Below, in pieces: positions 1 to 9,624 of a DNA stretch of 64,000 nt (position 1 is its first letter; each line of letters starts with the position of its first letter). The notes under the pieces were generated by a model. The model was not told the origin of the DNA. It saw only the letters and a list, made by a program, of their open reading frames with translations, and searched no databases. The translations under genes and the position numbers were made by a program. The DNA comes from Phaseolus vulgaris. Its lineage: Eukaryota; Streptophyta; Magnoliopsida; Fabales; Fabaceae. The DNA lies in the NCBI RefSeq assembly GCF_000499845.2, contig NC_023758.2, positions 18,455,984 to 18,519,983 on the forward strand. The letters run 5' to 3'.

Positions 1-199
1 AGCCCTGGCGCAGCTCTTCATTCACCCAACGGAGCTCTTCGTTCCTCGCATGCGAGGCTTCGAGGTCCGCCTGCATGCGCTCCTGTTCCAACTTCGATTC
101 TGCCATATCGTCTTGCAGCCCTCACATTATCTCCAGGACTCGCTGCATGGACATCTCCTCACTCGAAGCGCGTGCATTACCTCGTCTTGTGGTGGCCAT
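1..199 (-). CDS. Partial gag N-terminus of a Tat-type Ty3/gypsy element leaving the window on the left
   Basis: The minus-strand ATG at 199-197 opens a frame beginning MATTRRGNARA and continuing through an amphipathic region rich in Glu, Arg and Gln. The same start is seen in the E1 gag (4709) and the E2 gag (20000). In this family the gag N-terminus precedes the capsid domain that coats the RNA in cytoplasmic particles. The gene lies about 90 bp inside the primer-binding site at 287-304, the normal spacing. Only about 66 residues are in the window and no break is seen in them. It belongs to the element whose 5' LTR is LTR A (307-1335). Confidence 0.75.
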
Positions 200-286
200 T
201 CTTCTCTGTTTTCTCAAACCTCTTCTAACGTTACTGTAACTCGAAAAATCTCCTCAAATTTGTGATGGGACTGATCTTTTAGATCT

Positions 287-304
287 GCCCCACGGTGGGC
301 GCCA
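287..304 (-). other. Primer-binding site, tRNA-Lys type
   Basis: Read on the minus strand this is TGGCGCCCACCGTGGGGC, starting two bases (TT) inside the end of LTR A. It is complementary to the 3' end of plant tRNA-Lys(CUU) as I recall it. The same 18-mer occurs at 4797-4814, 20087-20104 and 39064-39081, with variants at 22987-23004 and 54437-54454. Confidence 0.85.
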
Positions 305-306
305 AA

Positions 307-1335
307 TGTTCCGTCCAGTTGACCTGGGACGTCTTCGTGTGCGATCTCAACCGTTAGCTAGGGACTCCTTCCCACTGATCACCTGTGGATTCCTGCAAAG
401 AAGGACAAAAGTTCGAACCCCGTTCCCAACATTCAAAGCGCTATTTAAGCTCCTCACGCATTCAAAGCGCCTTAAAGCGCATTTAATTATAAAAACGCTC
501 AGCGCATTTAAGACGTTCGAAACGTTCGGGAGCATTTATAGTACCTTAAACGCTCGAAACGAAAAACTGTATTAAATGACTTTAATTACCTGGTACCTGA
601 CTAGATGGTGTTTCTATTCTAGCCTGGCTGTCGTACACGTGGAGGGCCTCACAGCGCCATGACCCCATCTGGGGGCGTTTCTGCCCATCTGGGGACGTTT
701 CTACGTGTGAGTCCTCCTGCTTGGGAGTGCTACTGCGCGAGGGGTGACCTTTTTGGGTGCCAACTCATGTCCCCAATCATCTAGTCACTCACTTTGAGAG
801 CGTATCTGCCTTCCTCTCGTACCCTGCGCCTGGCTACCCTGGGCGTGACCCTCCCCTTGAGTCGTATCTGTCCCAAAGGCGTCTCTGGGGCGGCAGGGGT
901 ACTTCACGAGTCAGGCTGCCCTACACTGGTGCTATTACTATGGCCTTGAAGCCACCTTTTCCTTCTCTTTATCACTATCCCCTGGTTATCAGGGGTCTGA
1001 GGCCTTCCCACGGCGTCGCCCCCTCCATGGTCTTTCCTACCCATGGGTGTCGGGGAGTGGCGCTGTTGTCACCTTGCTTTTGTGTCATTCCACCTTGGCG
1101 AGGCCCTGCTAGGCGACGCCTTATCTTGGCGACGCCCTGCTAGGCGACGCCCCCTCTTGGCGACGCTTCCTCTTGGCGACGCCTGCGCTTGGCGTCACCC
1201 CACCTGGGCGACGCCTGCGCTTGGCGTCACCCCACCTGGGCGACGCCTTGCGTTGACTTTGACCTCGACGCTGACTTTGACCTTGACGCTGACTTTGACC
1301 TTGACTTCGTCAACGCCCGGGTATGGGACGGTACA
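307..1335 (-). repeat. LTR A: 5' LTR of a minus-strand Tat element
   Basis: The repeat has TG...CA ends (TGTTCCGTCC to GGGACGGTACA on the plus strand) and aligns along its length with LTR B at 4817-6007. It is next to a PBS and gag start on its left, so it is the 5' LTR of an element that runs off the window. It carries a minus-strand TATA-like box at 534-540, extra copies of a GGCGACGCC-rich tandem repeat near 1095-1250, and repeated TTTGACC motifs at 1254-1312. Relative to LTR B it lacks about 228 bp between two CAAAAG repeats, which removes the R/U5 block kept in the other LTRs. Its right end abuts the E1 pol directly. Confidence 0.85.
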
Positions 1336-4300
1336 CAATCCGCCAGGTACGACCTGTAGGGCGTCATCCAGGTGTCTCCTTCGGCTAAAATATGTATCTG
1401 CGCTCGCATCCCTCCTTCGGGCGTGTCCGTGTAAACGCTAATGTGAGGCGCCTTCAACGTATCCTGAGTCAAGGAACGATGACTCCTTGGCCTTCCTCTC
1501 GCGGTGCTTATATGGAGGACGTCCACCCTGTTATCCTCTATGAATTTCCTCGGAGCCTTAAGCGTCTCTTGGATTACAGTCCTCTGCCTGCCCCCCTTGC
1601 CTGAGCTGGCCAGTTTGGCGAGCAGGTCAGCTCTGGCATTCTGCTCTCTTGGGACATGCACCAGCTCAAGAGCACTAAAGGCTCCCTTTAGCGATTCGAC
1701 GTACCTTAAATATGCCGCCATCTGCGGGTCTTTCGCCTGGAACTCACCCAACACTTGCCCCGTAACCAGTTGGGAGTCACTCTTCACTAATAGGTTCCGC
1801 GCGCCCATTTCTTTGGCTAAAAGCATTCCTGCAATCAGGGCTTCATACTCAGCCTGATTATTACTAGCTTTGAAAGCGAAGCGCAGGGCCTGCTCGATCA
1901 GTACACCGTCTGGTCCTTCCAAGACTATTCCCGCACCGCTTCCTTGCTGGTTGGAAGAGCCATCCACTGAGAGCGACCACTGTGAGCCTGCCTCCACCTC
2001 CTGCTGGCCTCCGGGCGAGAGCTCTGCCACGAAATCTGCGTATACCTGCCCTTTGATGGACCCTCTGGGCTCATACTGGATGTCGAATTCTGAAAGCTCC
2101 ACCGCCCAGCGCACCATCCTTCCCGCCACGTCAGGCTTCTGCAGCACCTTCTGTATAGGGAGGTTTGTCATCACTACCACCGTAAAGCTGTGGAAGTAAT
2201 GACGGAGCCTCCTGGCTGAAAACACCACTGCTAACGCTACCTTCTCCAGCGCCTAGTATCTCGTCTCAGCGCCTTGTAATCCCTTACTCACGAAATAGAT
2301 GGGCTTTTGACTCTGCTCCTGCTCCTGGATTAACACAGAGCTGATAGCCCGCTCCGTTACCGTGAAATATAGCCGGAGGGGCACACCTGTTACTGGTTTG
2401 CAGAGGACCGGTGGCGTCGCCAGGTACTCTTTTAACTTAATGAAAGCCGCTTAGAATTCGTCAGTCCATGCAAAGCGATTATTTCTCTTGAGGCACTGGA
2501 AATACGGGTGCCCCTTCTCTCCCCCGGGGAAACAAACCTTGAGAGTGCCGCCATCCGCCCTGTTAGCTGCTGCACTTCTTTTACCGACATCGGGCTTCGC
2601 ATGGCGATAATCGCTGCGCATTTGTCGGGGTTCGCTTCTATCCCCCTCTCTGTGAGCATAAAACCCAAGAACTTACCGGCCTCTACCCCAAAGACACACT
2701 TTTCAGGGTTTAGCTTGAGGCGGTACTTGGATATTGTGACGAACAACTCCTCCAGGTCTGCCATGTGCTGCGCCCTATCCTGCGACGCCACCACCATGTC
2801 ATCCACGTAGGCGTACACATTCCTCCCTAGCATGGGCGCCAGGACCTTGTCCATTAGCCTTTGGTATGTGGCGCCCGCATTCTTCAAGCCGAAAGGCATC
2901 ACCTTGTAACAGTAACTGCTAGTTTCCGTCATGAATGCGGTTTTGCTTTCATCTCTCGGGTGCATTTTAATCTGGTTGTACCCCGAGAACGCATCCAGGA
3001 AACTTAGCACCTTGCAGCCGGAGGCGCTATCTACCAACGCGTCAACGCTGGGCAGTGGGTACGAGTCCTTCGGGCACGCCTTGTTTAGGTCAGTGAAGTC
3101 CACGCACATCCTCCACTTCCCATTCGCCTTCTTTACCAGGACGACGTTGGCTAGCCACTCGGGGTATTGGATTTCCCTGATGTGGCCAGCCTTCAACAGC
3201 TTCTGCGTTTCTTCGCGTACCACCAGCTGCCTCTCTTCATTGAATTTTCTCCTCCTTTGGCGCACAGGGCGAACCGTGGCGTCCATGCTGAGGTGATGAC
3301 ATAAGAAATCAGGGTCGATGCCGGGCATGTCTGAGGCAGACCACGCGAAGGCCTCCAAATGGCGTGAGATCACCTCTGCCACCGCCTCCGGCTCTTCTTG
3401 GCTCAGCAGACGCCCTAGTTTAAACCTCTTGCCGCCAATGTTCCTATCCACCACGTTAGTCGCTTGTTGGTCCCTGCTGTTATCCTGAATGGGCGTCGCC
3501 TCTTCCGCTGGCGCCGTGTGGTCGGGACCCTCCCCTATGAGTGTGTCTGCTTCGGGCGTCGCCCCCACAGGCGTGGCCTCAACAAGCGTTGACCCGGAGG
3601 GCGTCGCCTCTATCATTGTCACATTGACACTTGGCAGGCGCTCAAACACCATGAACACGCTTTTCCTCGTGTTTAGGCTGTTTTCATAACACTTCCGCGC
3701 TTCCTCCTGATCCGACTTGATAACTATTACCGTGCCGCTGAGGTCTGGCAGCTTCATCTTCATATGACGCGTGGAGGATACCGCGTTGAGCCTATTCAGT
3801 GCCGGTCTCCCCAACAAGATGTTGTAGGCGGAAATGGCGTTTACGACCAAGTATCGTATGCTTTCGGTGCGCAAGGCTTCTCCATCTGTGAATGTCGTCC
3901 TCAGCTCCAAGTAGCCTCGGACTTCCACTTGGTTGTCTGCGAACCCATATAGGCAGCCTGTGTAGGGCCTCAGAAGGTCAGGGGACAAACGCAGCTTGTT
4001 GAACGTCGAAAAAAACATGACGTCTGCGGAGCTCCCTTGGCCGACAAGGACCCTGTGTACCTTACGGCCCGCTGTGACGACTGAGATGACTACAGGGTCA
4101 TTGTCGTGGGGTACAACGTCTCGGAGATCCCTTCTCGTGAAAACGAGGTCCGACTCCCATGGCTCACCCGAGATTCTCTTTTCAATTGAGTTGACCCCCC
4201 TCACGTATTTCTTCCGCTGGGAGGCGGTGGGTCCGCCACCAGAAAAACCTCCGGCGATGGTATTCACCTCGCCGAGCACGGGCATCTCGTGCGCCTGTTC

Positions 4301-4709
4301 TTCTGTGGGTGCCGGCAGGGTGGGTGTCTCGGCGGGTTGCGCAACATAATCCTTCAGGAAACCGCTTCTCACAAGCTCGTCTAGCTGATACCCCAACGAC
4401 AGGCAGTTGTCGATGTGATGACCGAAAGCTTCGTGGAACTCACACCAAGAGTCTTTTCGTGGCCCTAATACCTTATCAGTCTTCGCCGGTCGCCTCAACC
4501 TCTCGGATATATTAGGCACGGTTATCAGGTCCTTCAACTCCACCGCGAAGTTGTACGATCGCCTCCTGCTGGGCCCCGGGGCCGGGGCTGGGGGTTTCCA
4601 ACTTCGATTCTGCCATATCGTCTTGCAGCCCTCGCATTATCTCCAGGACTCGCTGCATGGACATCTCCTCACTCGTAGCGCGTGCATTACCTCGTCTCGT
4701 GGTGGCCAT
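1336..4709 (-). pseudogene. Element E1: degenerate gag-pol, with capsid mostly deleted and integrase absent
   Basis: On the minus strand the gag start (4709) runs to about residue ESKLE. It is then joined near 4598 to the zinc-knuckle region, so most of the capsid domain is deleted and the frame shifts. From 4543 to 2432 one frame carries the CX2HX4HX4C knuckle (CEFHEAFGHHIDNC), the protease and the reverse transcriptase with YVDD. The protease active-site motif reads VGQGSS where relatives read VDQGSS, so the catalytic Asp has become Gly. A frameshift near 2440 is followed by the Ty3-type RNase H region and the second RNase H-like domain (VDGSSNQQGSG) down to about 1340. Integrase is missing because LTR A begins at 1335. 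The copy is dead. The interruption looks like a nested insertion, with the remainder of pol probably lying left of the window. Confidence 0.85.
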
Positions 4710-4796
4710 TCTTCTCTGTTTTCTCAAACCTCTTCTAAGGTTACTGTAACTCGAAAAATCTCCTCAAATTTGTGATGGGACTGATGTTTTAGATCT

Positions 4797-4814
4797 GCCC
4801 CACGGTGGGCGCCA
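4797..4814 (-). other. Primer-binding site of E1
   Basis: The 18-base tRNA-Lys-type site reads 5'-TGGCGCCCACCGTGGGGC on the minus strand, two bases inside the end of LTR B. It fixes LTR B as the 5' LTR of E1. Confidence 0.85.
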
Positions 4815-4816
4815 AA

Positions 4817-6007
4817 TGTTTCGACCGGTTGACCTGGGACGTCTTCGTGTGCGACCTCAACCGTTAGCTAGGGACTCCTTCCCACTGGTCACCTGTGGAT
4901 TCCTGCAAAGAAGGACAAAAGGGCGCCCTAGCGGCCGTTTGCACTCCGACGCTCAAGTCAGCCAGCAAGAAACACCAAAAACTGTGCACCTCCGTATCGG
5001 AGCACCGCGTATGGCACTCTGAAGGTGGTAAAAGGAAACTGTGTCTAGTGTATATTTCTCCTTCTAGCAAAAATGTTTCCCTAGTCCCTTGTGCGTAACC
5101 TCAAGGCTCGAGCAAGCAACTAGAGAGTTTCTGGGAAATTTGCCAAAAGTTCGAACCCCATTCCCAACATTCAAAGCGCTATTTAAGCTCCTCATGCATT
5201 CAAAGCGCCTTAAAGCGCATTTAGTTATAAAAACGCTCAGCGCATTTAAGACGTTCGAAACGTTCGGGAGCATTTATAGTACCTTAAACGCTCGAAACGA
5301 AAAACTGTATTAAATGACTTTAATTACCTGGTACCTGACTAGATGGTGTTTCTATTCTGGCCTGGCTGTCGTACACGTGGAGGGCCTCACAGCGCCATGA
5401 CCCCATCTGGGGGCGTTTCTGCCCATCTGGGGACGTTTCTACGTGTGAGTCCTCCTGCTTGGGAGTGCTACTGCGCGAGGGGTGACCTTTTTGGGTGCCA
5501 ACTCATGCCCCCAATCATCTAGTCACTCACTTTGAGAGCGTATCTGCCTTCCTCTCGTACCCTGCGCCTGGCTACCCTAGGCGTGACCCTCCCCTTGAGT
5601 CGTATCTGTCCCAAAGGCGTCTCTGGGGCTGCAGGGGTACTTCACGAGTCAGGCTGCCCTACACTGGTGCTATTACTATGGCCTTGAAGCCACCTTTTCC
5701 TTCTCTTTATCACTATCCCCTGGTTATCAGGGGTCTGAGGCCTTCCCACGGCGTCGCCCCCTCCATGGTCTTTCCTACCCATGAGTGTCGGGGAGTGGCG
5801 CTGTGGTCACCTTGCTTTTGTGTCATTCCATCTTGGCGACGCCCTGCTAGGCGACGCCTTATCTTGGCGACGCCCTGCTAGGCGACGCTTCCTCTTGGCG
5901 ACGCCTGCGCTTGGCGTCACCCCACCTGGGCGACGCCTTGCGTTGACTTTGACCTCGACGCTGACTTTGACCTTGACTTCGTCAACGCCCGGGTATGGGA
6001 CGGTACA
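4817..6007 (-). repeat. LTR B: 5' LTR of E1
   Basis: This 1191-bp LTR has TG...CA ends and runs from TGTTTCGACC to GGGACGGTACA on the plus strand. A minus-strand TATA-like box lies at 5272-5278. The conserved R/U5 block with CTGAC and a terminal pyrimidine-CAG lies at 4903-4961 and would be downstream of transcription start. GGCGACGCC repeats (about 5835-5935) and TTTGACC motifs (about 5940-5985) lie at the U3 end. It contains the 228-bp segment missing from LTR A. The flank from 6008 is copia LTR sequence, so E1 was inserted into an older copia LTR. Confidence 0.88.
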
Positions 6008-6245
6008 ACTTAGTTTGAAAACATTTTACTTTCACAAAAATTGAGAATGCTAATGCTTTAGATTTAATCAAAGGGTGGATTACAACATATAAACTACCCC
6101 AGAACTAAGCTAAACCAGCACAACAACATCAACCAAAGCAGAGGCTTCAACATCCTTCAAAGGATTTGGATTCTTCAAAACTTGAATACCACAAGGTTCA
6201 ACAGTTTTAAACTTTTGTATTAGTGATGGATGATATCCGTATGTA
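6008..6245 (-). repeat. Copia (SIRE-like) LTR fragment
   Basis: About 200 bp starting ACTTAGTTTGAAAAC closely match 51805-51998, including the run ending ACCACAAGGTTCAACA. The copy at 51 kb is continuous with a copia LTR, so this is the same LTR end cut by the E1 insertion at 6007. From about 6210 the sequence is no longer shared, so the right boundary is approximate. Confidence 0.65.
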
Positions 6246-6400
6246 AAGTTGAGACATTGAGAGAATGTTTTAACTCTTTGTGTTTTCATTCCCTCCATCA
6301 TATTTACTTTATTTACCTCCCATAAAATTTCATTTTCCACCCTTACCCAAAATTTGATTTTCCAAAACCTTATTCTTTCGTTCCGTCCTCCAAAAATTTT

Positions 6401-6777
6401 CAACCTCGTCTCCTAGCTCCGGTAAACCTCGCCCCTCTTGCAAGCACAAACCCTCCAAAGAATATGACCCTCCCTTCGATCCCAATCTTGCCATTCATTC
6501 CCCTGCTAAGTTGAAGTTCCCCTTGCCCCCGAGTCCACCCTCTTCCAACCCTCTCAAGCGCAAGCTCGCCACCGTTGTTGATTAGGGTTTTTGACTTATC
6601 TGTTTCTAATGCCTTCTATCTAATTCTAATTTCTCTCTTCTTGCCTGTTGTAGGTTATTGAGAGGATGAGGCCGCTCTGTCCCGAAAAGGACGAAGGAGA
6701 TCCCACTGTTCAAAAGGTTTCCAATGATTCGTTGTCCATCAATGGCCACAACTTCACCTTCGATTTCGTTGTTGACC
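6401..6777 (+). pseudogene. Fragment of a kinesin-12-like (phragmoplast-orienting kinesin type) gene, with an intron
   Basis: Two exon-like stretches are seen. The first (about 6401-6585) encodes a basic, proline-rich tail ending SSNPLKRKL, then a stop. A pyrimidine-rich stretch ending TTGTAG at 6653 follows. The second (6654-6777) encodes ERMRPL, then QKVSNDSLSINGHNFTFD, which resembles the start of the kinesin motor domain (RMRPL strand and FTFD before the P-loop). Plant KIN-12 proteins have this basic, proline-rich N-terminus before RMRPL. The P-loop and everything beyond are absent, because at about 6778 the sequence runs into other DNA and then a gypsy LTR. It is a captured or abandoned gene fragment that kept an intron, so it did not arise from an mRNA. 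The assignment to KIN-12 is from memory of the family. Confidence 0.7.
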
Positions 6778-6819
6778 AGTGGCGTGTGAATTGCGTGTTA
6801 CGTGACACACCCGGGCGTG

Positions 6820-7241
6820 CACCCTCTCCCGGGTCGTATCTATCCCAAGGATTCTCCAGAGATGGCGTGGGTACTTCACGAGTCAGGTTACTCCCTACTG
6901 GTACTGGGGATATGGCTTTGAAGCCACCTTTCTTTTTCCCTCATTACTGTTTTGGGGTACCGGGGCCCGAGGCCTCCTCGTCCATACCGTGGCCTCTTAT
7001 CGTGTCGTCCCCTCCACGGTCTTCCCTACCCGTGGGTATCGGGGGATGGCAATATCGACGCCTGAACCTGGCGACGCCCACACCTGGCGACGCCCACACC
7101 TGGCAACGCCTACACCTGGCGACGCCCAAAGCGGTCAACTCTGACTTTCCTCTTTGGAGCCCCCCTTGGTGGGTCTCACCATATGTTTGACTTTGACTTT
7201 GAATTTTGACTTTGGTCAACGCCCGGGGACGGGTCGGTACA
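6820..7241 (-). repeat. Truncated 3' LTR (element X)
   Basis: This aligns with the inner half of the E3 LTR (about 23600-24048), sharing GATATGGCTTTGAAGCCACC, the GGCGACGCCCACACC repeats and the end GACGGGTCGGTACA. It is followed at once by a purine tract on the minus strand (7242-7252), so it is a 3' LTR. The other part of the LTR was lost where it meets the kinesin fragment. Confidence 0.75.
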
Positions 7242-7252
7242 TAAGCCCCCCA
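7242..7252 (-). other. Polypurine tract of element X
   Basis: The minus strand reads CTGGGGGGCTTA directly before the LTR start TGTACC. E5 has the matching AGGGGGCTTG before its 3' LTR (48486-48495). In LTR elements this tract primes plus-strand DNA synthesis. Confidence 0.75.
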
Positions 7253-7598
7253 GTCTTGAGCTGATAACTGTTTTAAGCGAAAAGACTAAGGCCTCGCCCT
7301 ACCATCCACGTGGCATTCTGATGACGTGACATTCTCTGAGCTGGTGACGTGACATTCTCCGCGCTGGTGATGTGACACTTTAAGTCATGCCTTAGTCTCT
7401 TGACACGTGGCCCGATCGCACGACCATCACTCAACGCCTTTCGCGCTCCTCAAGTTTACGTTATATCTTTCAAAAACGCTCGCTCCCAGTTACTGTTTCA
7501 TCACTTTTCGCATTCCTCTACACTATTCATCTTCTTTCTGAAGCTCTTACGATTCCCTGCTCACATAGCTCGCGCCTTTCAACAACCAACCATCCAAG

Positions 7599-7815
7599 GT
7601 ATGATTTTTATCCATTGATTGCCCTTTAATCTTACTATTTTGTACTGATAAACTGCTTGGGACTGTTTAAATTCCTACATTCGCACTTTCCTTCCTCATT
7701 TCTCTGTTTCCCCTCTTCTTAATCTCTCGCGTGGGTAGGGTTTTTTCCTAGGGTTTCTTCCCCTTTTTCACCTTAACCCTCATTTGCTAAACCCTTTCTC
7801 TTCTTCATTCTTCAG
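7599..7815 (+). other. 5'UTR intron of aORF1
   Basis: The donor is CCAAG|GTATGATTTTTA and the acceptor CATTCTTCAG|CTTTTCTCA, nine bases before the ATG at 7825. The 217-bp interval is T-rich. The same donor and acceptor context recurs before aORF2 and aORF4, which is the main support. Confidence 0.6.
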
Positions 7816-7824
7816 CTTTTCTCA

Positions 7825-8770
7825 ATGGCGCGTACTAAAACGACTGCCAATCCTCCACCTCCAAGAATCAACTACAAAGCCCTTTACCCTTGGGCCCCTA
7901 ATGAGTTGCTCGATGAGTGCTCAAGCCTAACCTCCATGAAGGATTGGAGGGATCACATTGGCGACCCAAGCGTCTACCAGCACCGCGCCTTCGCTAGGAG
8001 GCACGACTTGGACATGGTTGTGCTTCCCTGTACCCCAGGCGAACCTGTCTGCGGGGACGAGAGATCCAACAATGGGGTACCCTTCTTTTTCTTCTACCAA
8101 ACAGTATTCAAGCGCATTGGAATGCGTTTACCTTTTCTGGGTTCGAGAGGGAGCTTCTCACCAAGATAAATGTCGCCCCTGCCCAGCTTCACCCCAACAG
8201 TTGGGCGTTCGTCAAGGCCTTCGGCATCTTGTGCGGATATTTCGGGCAACCTCCCTTCGTCGACATCTTCCAACACTTCTTCGAAGTGAAAAAGCAAGGG
8301 AAAAGCTTATGGGTGAGCTTCAGCGGCATTGCTGGGCGAATCCTCTTCTCCCTATTCCAGCAATCTTACAAAGGCTGGAGGGGAAAATTCTTCAGGGTGT
8401 GCTGTACTGAGAATCACCACGCCGCTCTGGATGGCTTCCCTTTGTACTAGGTGCAAGAAGTCAAGCTGACAAAGCCTAAAACCTTAGATGAGCTGTCCTC
8501 GACTGATCGAGAGGTCTGTCGAATTCTGGCCAGCGTGGGGGTCCTCGATACCACTATTCTGATAGCTCGTGAATACGACGCTGAAACCCTTACCCGATAC
8601 AGAAGTATGAGAATCATTCCCTATTCAACTGTTTGCTTTCTATCTCTGCTTGTTTTTCAATCTTGCTTGACTACGAATTATCTGTTTCCTCATGCTGCAA
8701 CTTAGCTTGTGCCTAACTCTTACTATGTTTGTCTTCTTGGTGTAGATTCAAAGATGGATAAAACCAAGAA
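7825..8770 (+). pseudogene. aORF1: antisense ORF of Tat element X, truncated and broken
   Basis: This lies between the polypurine tract or 3' LTR and the pol side, on the strand opposite to the element's own transcription. The product begins MARTKTTANPPPP, has the YPWAPNELLDECSSL motif, and carries the conserved core (FEVKKQGKSLWVSFSGIAGR, then ALDGFPLY). That core resembles the 'putative gypsy type transposon' family of plants; its function is unknown. A one-base indel near 8143 shifts the frame. A stop at 8448-8450 (TAG) replaces a conserved Trp. A phase-1 intron at 8605-8745 is retained at the position shared by all five aORFs. Exon 3 is cut after about 25 bp (coding DSKMDK-like sequence) by an LTR fragment from 8771. 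Confidence 0.72.
8605..8745 (+). other. Conserved phase-1 intron of aORF1
   Basis: The donor is CAGAA|GTATGAGA and the acceptor CTTGGTGTAG|ATTCAAAGATGG. Joining keeps the frame and gives the N-S-K-M-D motif found at the same place in aORF5. Confidence 0.65.
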
Positions 8771-9061
8771 ATGACTTTAATTACCTGGTACCTGACTAAA
8801 TGGTGTTTCTATTCTGATCTAGCTGTCATACACGTGGAGGGCCTCACAGCGCCATGACCCCATCTGGGGACGTTTCTACGTGTGAGTCCTCCTGCTTGGG
8901 AGTGCTACTGCGCAAGGGGTGACTTTTTGGGTGCCAACTTATGCCCCCAATCATCTAGTCACTCACTTTGAGAGCGTATCTGCCTTCCTCTCGTACCCTG
9001 CACCTGGCTACCCTGGGCGTGACCCTACCCTTGAGTCGTATCTGTCCCAAAGGCGTCTCTG
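8771..9061 (-). repeat. LTR fragment of the E2 type
   Basis: It begins ATGACTTTAATTACCTGG and matches the middle of the E2 LTR (from about 20611) through ACGTGGAGGGCCTCACAGCG to CCCAAAGGCGTCTCTG. Unlike LTRs A and B it lacks the doubled CCATCTGGGG segment. It starts inside exon 3 of aORF1 and ends at the aORF2 promoter region, so both junctions are recombinant. Confidence 0.75.
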
Positions 9062-9375
9062 AAGCGGGGAAAATAACACCTTTTGGGGCTACGCTTAATC
9101 GTGCGCCACGTGGCTCATCACACGACCAGCCTCTAGAGTCCCTTGCGCTCCCCTTGAGTGCTTAATCCTTTGACACGCGGCATGATCTCACGGCTCCTGA
9201 TTAGCGCCTCTTGGGTTGCAAATGTAATGTTCAAGTTAGCCCAAACCCCGCGCTCACACCACTGTTACATGCATTCTCTCTGCATCTCCGCACTATTTAT
9301 CGCCTTCAAACCCTTTCCCTGCAACTCCTGCTCTTTCCTTCGTGCTCTCCTCCCTCCCTTACTTTGACAACGAAG
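9062..9375 (+). promoter_or_regulatory. Presumed promoter and first exon of aORF2
   Basis: About 300 bp precede the 5'UTR intron. They are alignable only in outline with the aORF1 upstream region (both have ACACG(T/C)GGC and a CACTAT-T-ATC element about 80-90 bp before the donor). The CACTATTTATCGCC stretch at about 9288-9302 could serve as a weak TATA. This is inferred from position. Confidence 0.4.
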
Positions 9376-9609
9376 GTATGATTTTCGCACATCCCGACTC
9401 TTCTCCTTCGTCGCATTGCATAGTTTATTGAACTGCCTAGGACTGTTTACGTTTATGCATTATTGTGTTCTTCCGCTTCTCCTTTCTTCTCTGTTCCCTT
9501 CTCCTTCTTTCTGGGTTTTCTCGCGTGGGTGGTATTTCCTGGGGTTTTACCCTCTTTTCTGTCTTGGCATCACTTTATTAAAAACCTTTTTCCTTTCTTC
9601 TTTCTCCAG
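9376..9609 (+). other. 5'UTR intron of aORF2
   Basis: The donor is CGAAG|GTATGATTTTCG and the acceptor TTCTTTCTCCAG|CTATTTATTC, 15 bases before the ATG at 9625. The interior is T-rich and contains many pyrimidine runs. Confidence 0.65.
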
Positions 9610-9624
9610 CTATTTATTCACACC

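Noticed and set aside
306..575. Short ORFs on both strands across the LTRs (for example 306-575, 757-1143, 5495-5881, 23298-24191)
   Set aside because: They lie in LTR U3/R/U5 sequence, repeat with the LTR copies, contain low-complexity stretches and lack any domain or conserved frame between LTR copies.
2508..4515. Plus-strand ORFs opposite the E1, E2 and E4 gag-pol frames
   Set aside because: They are shadows of the coding strand. Their positions follow the sense frame and they carry no independent motifs.
6654..7190. The long plus-strand ORF at 6666-7190 as a kinesin-LTR fusion gene
   Set aside because: After about 6777 the frame runs through unrelated and then LTR sequence. The motor P-loop is missing and nothing suggests selection on the join.
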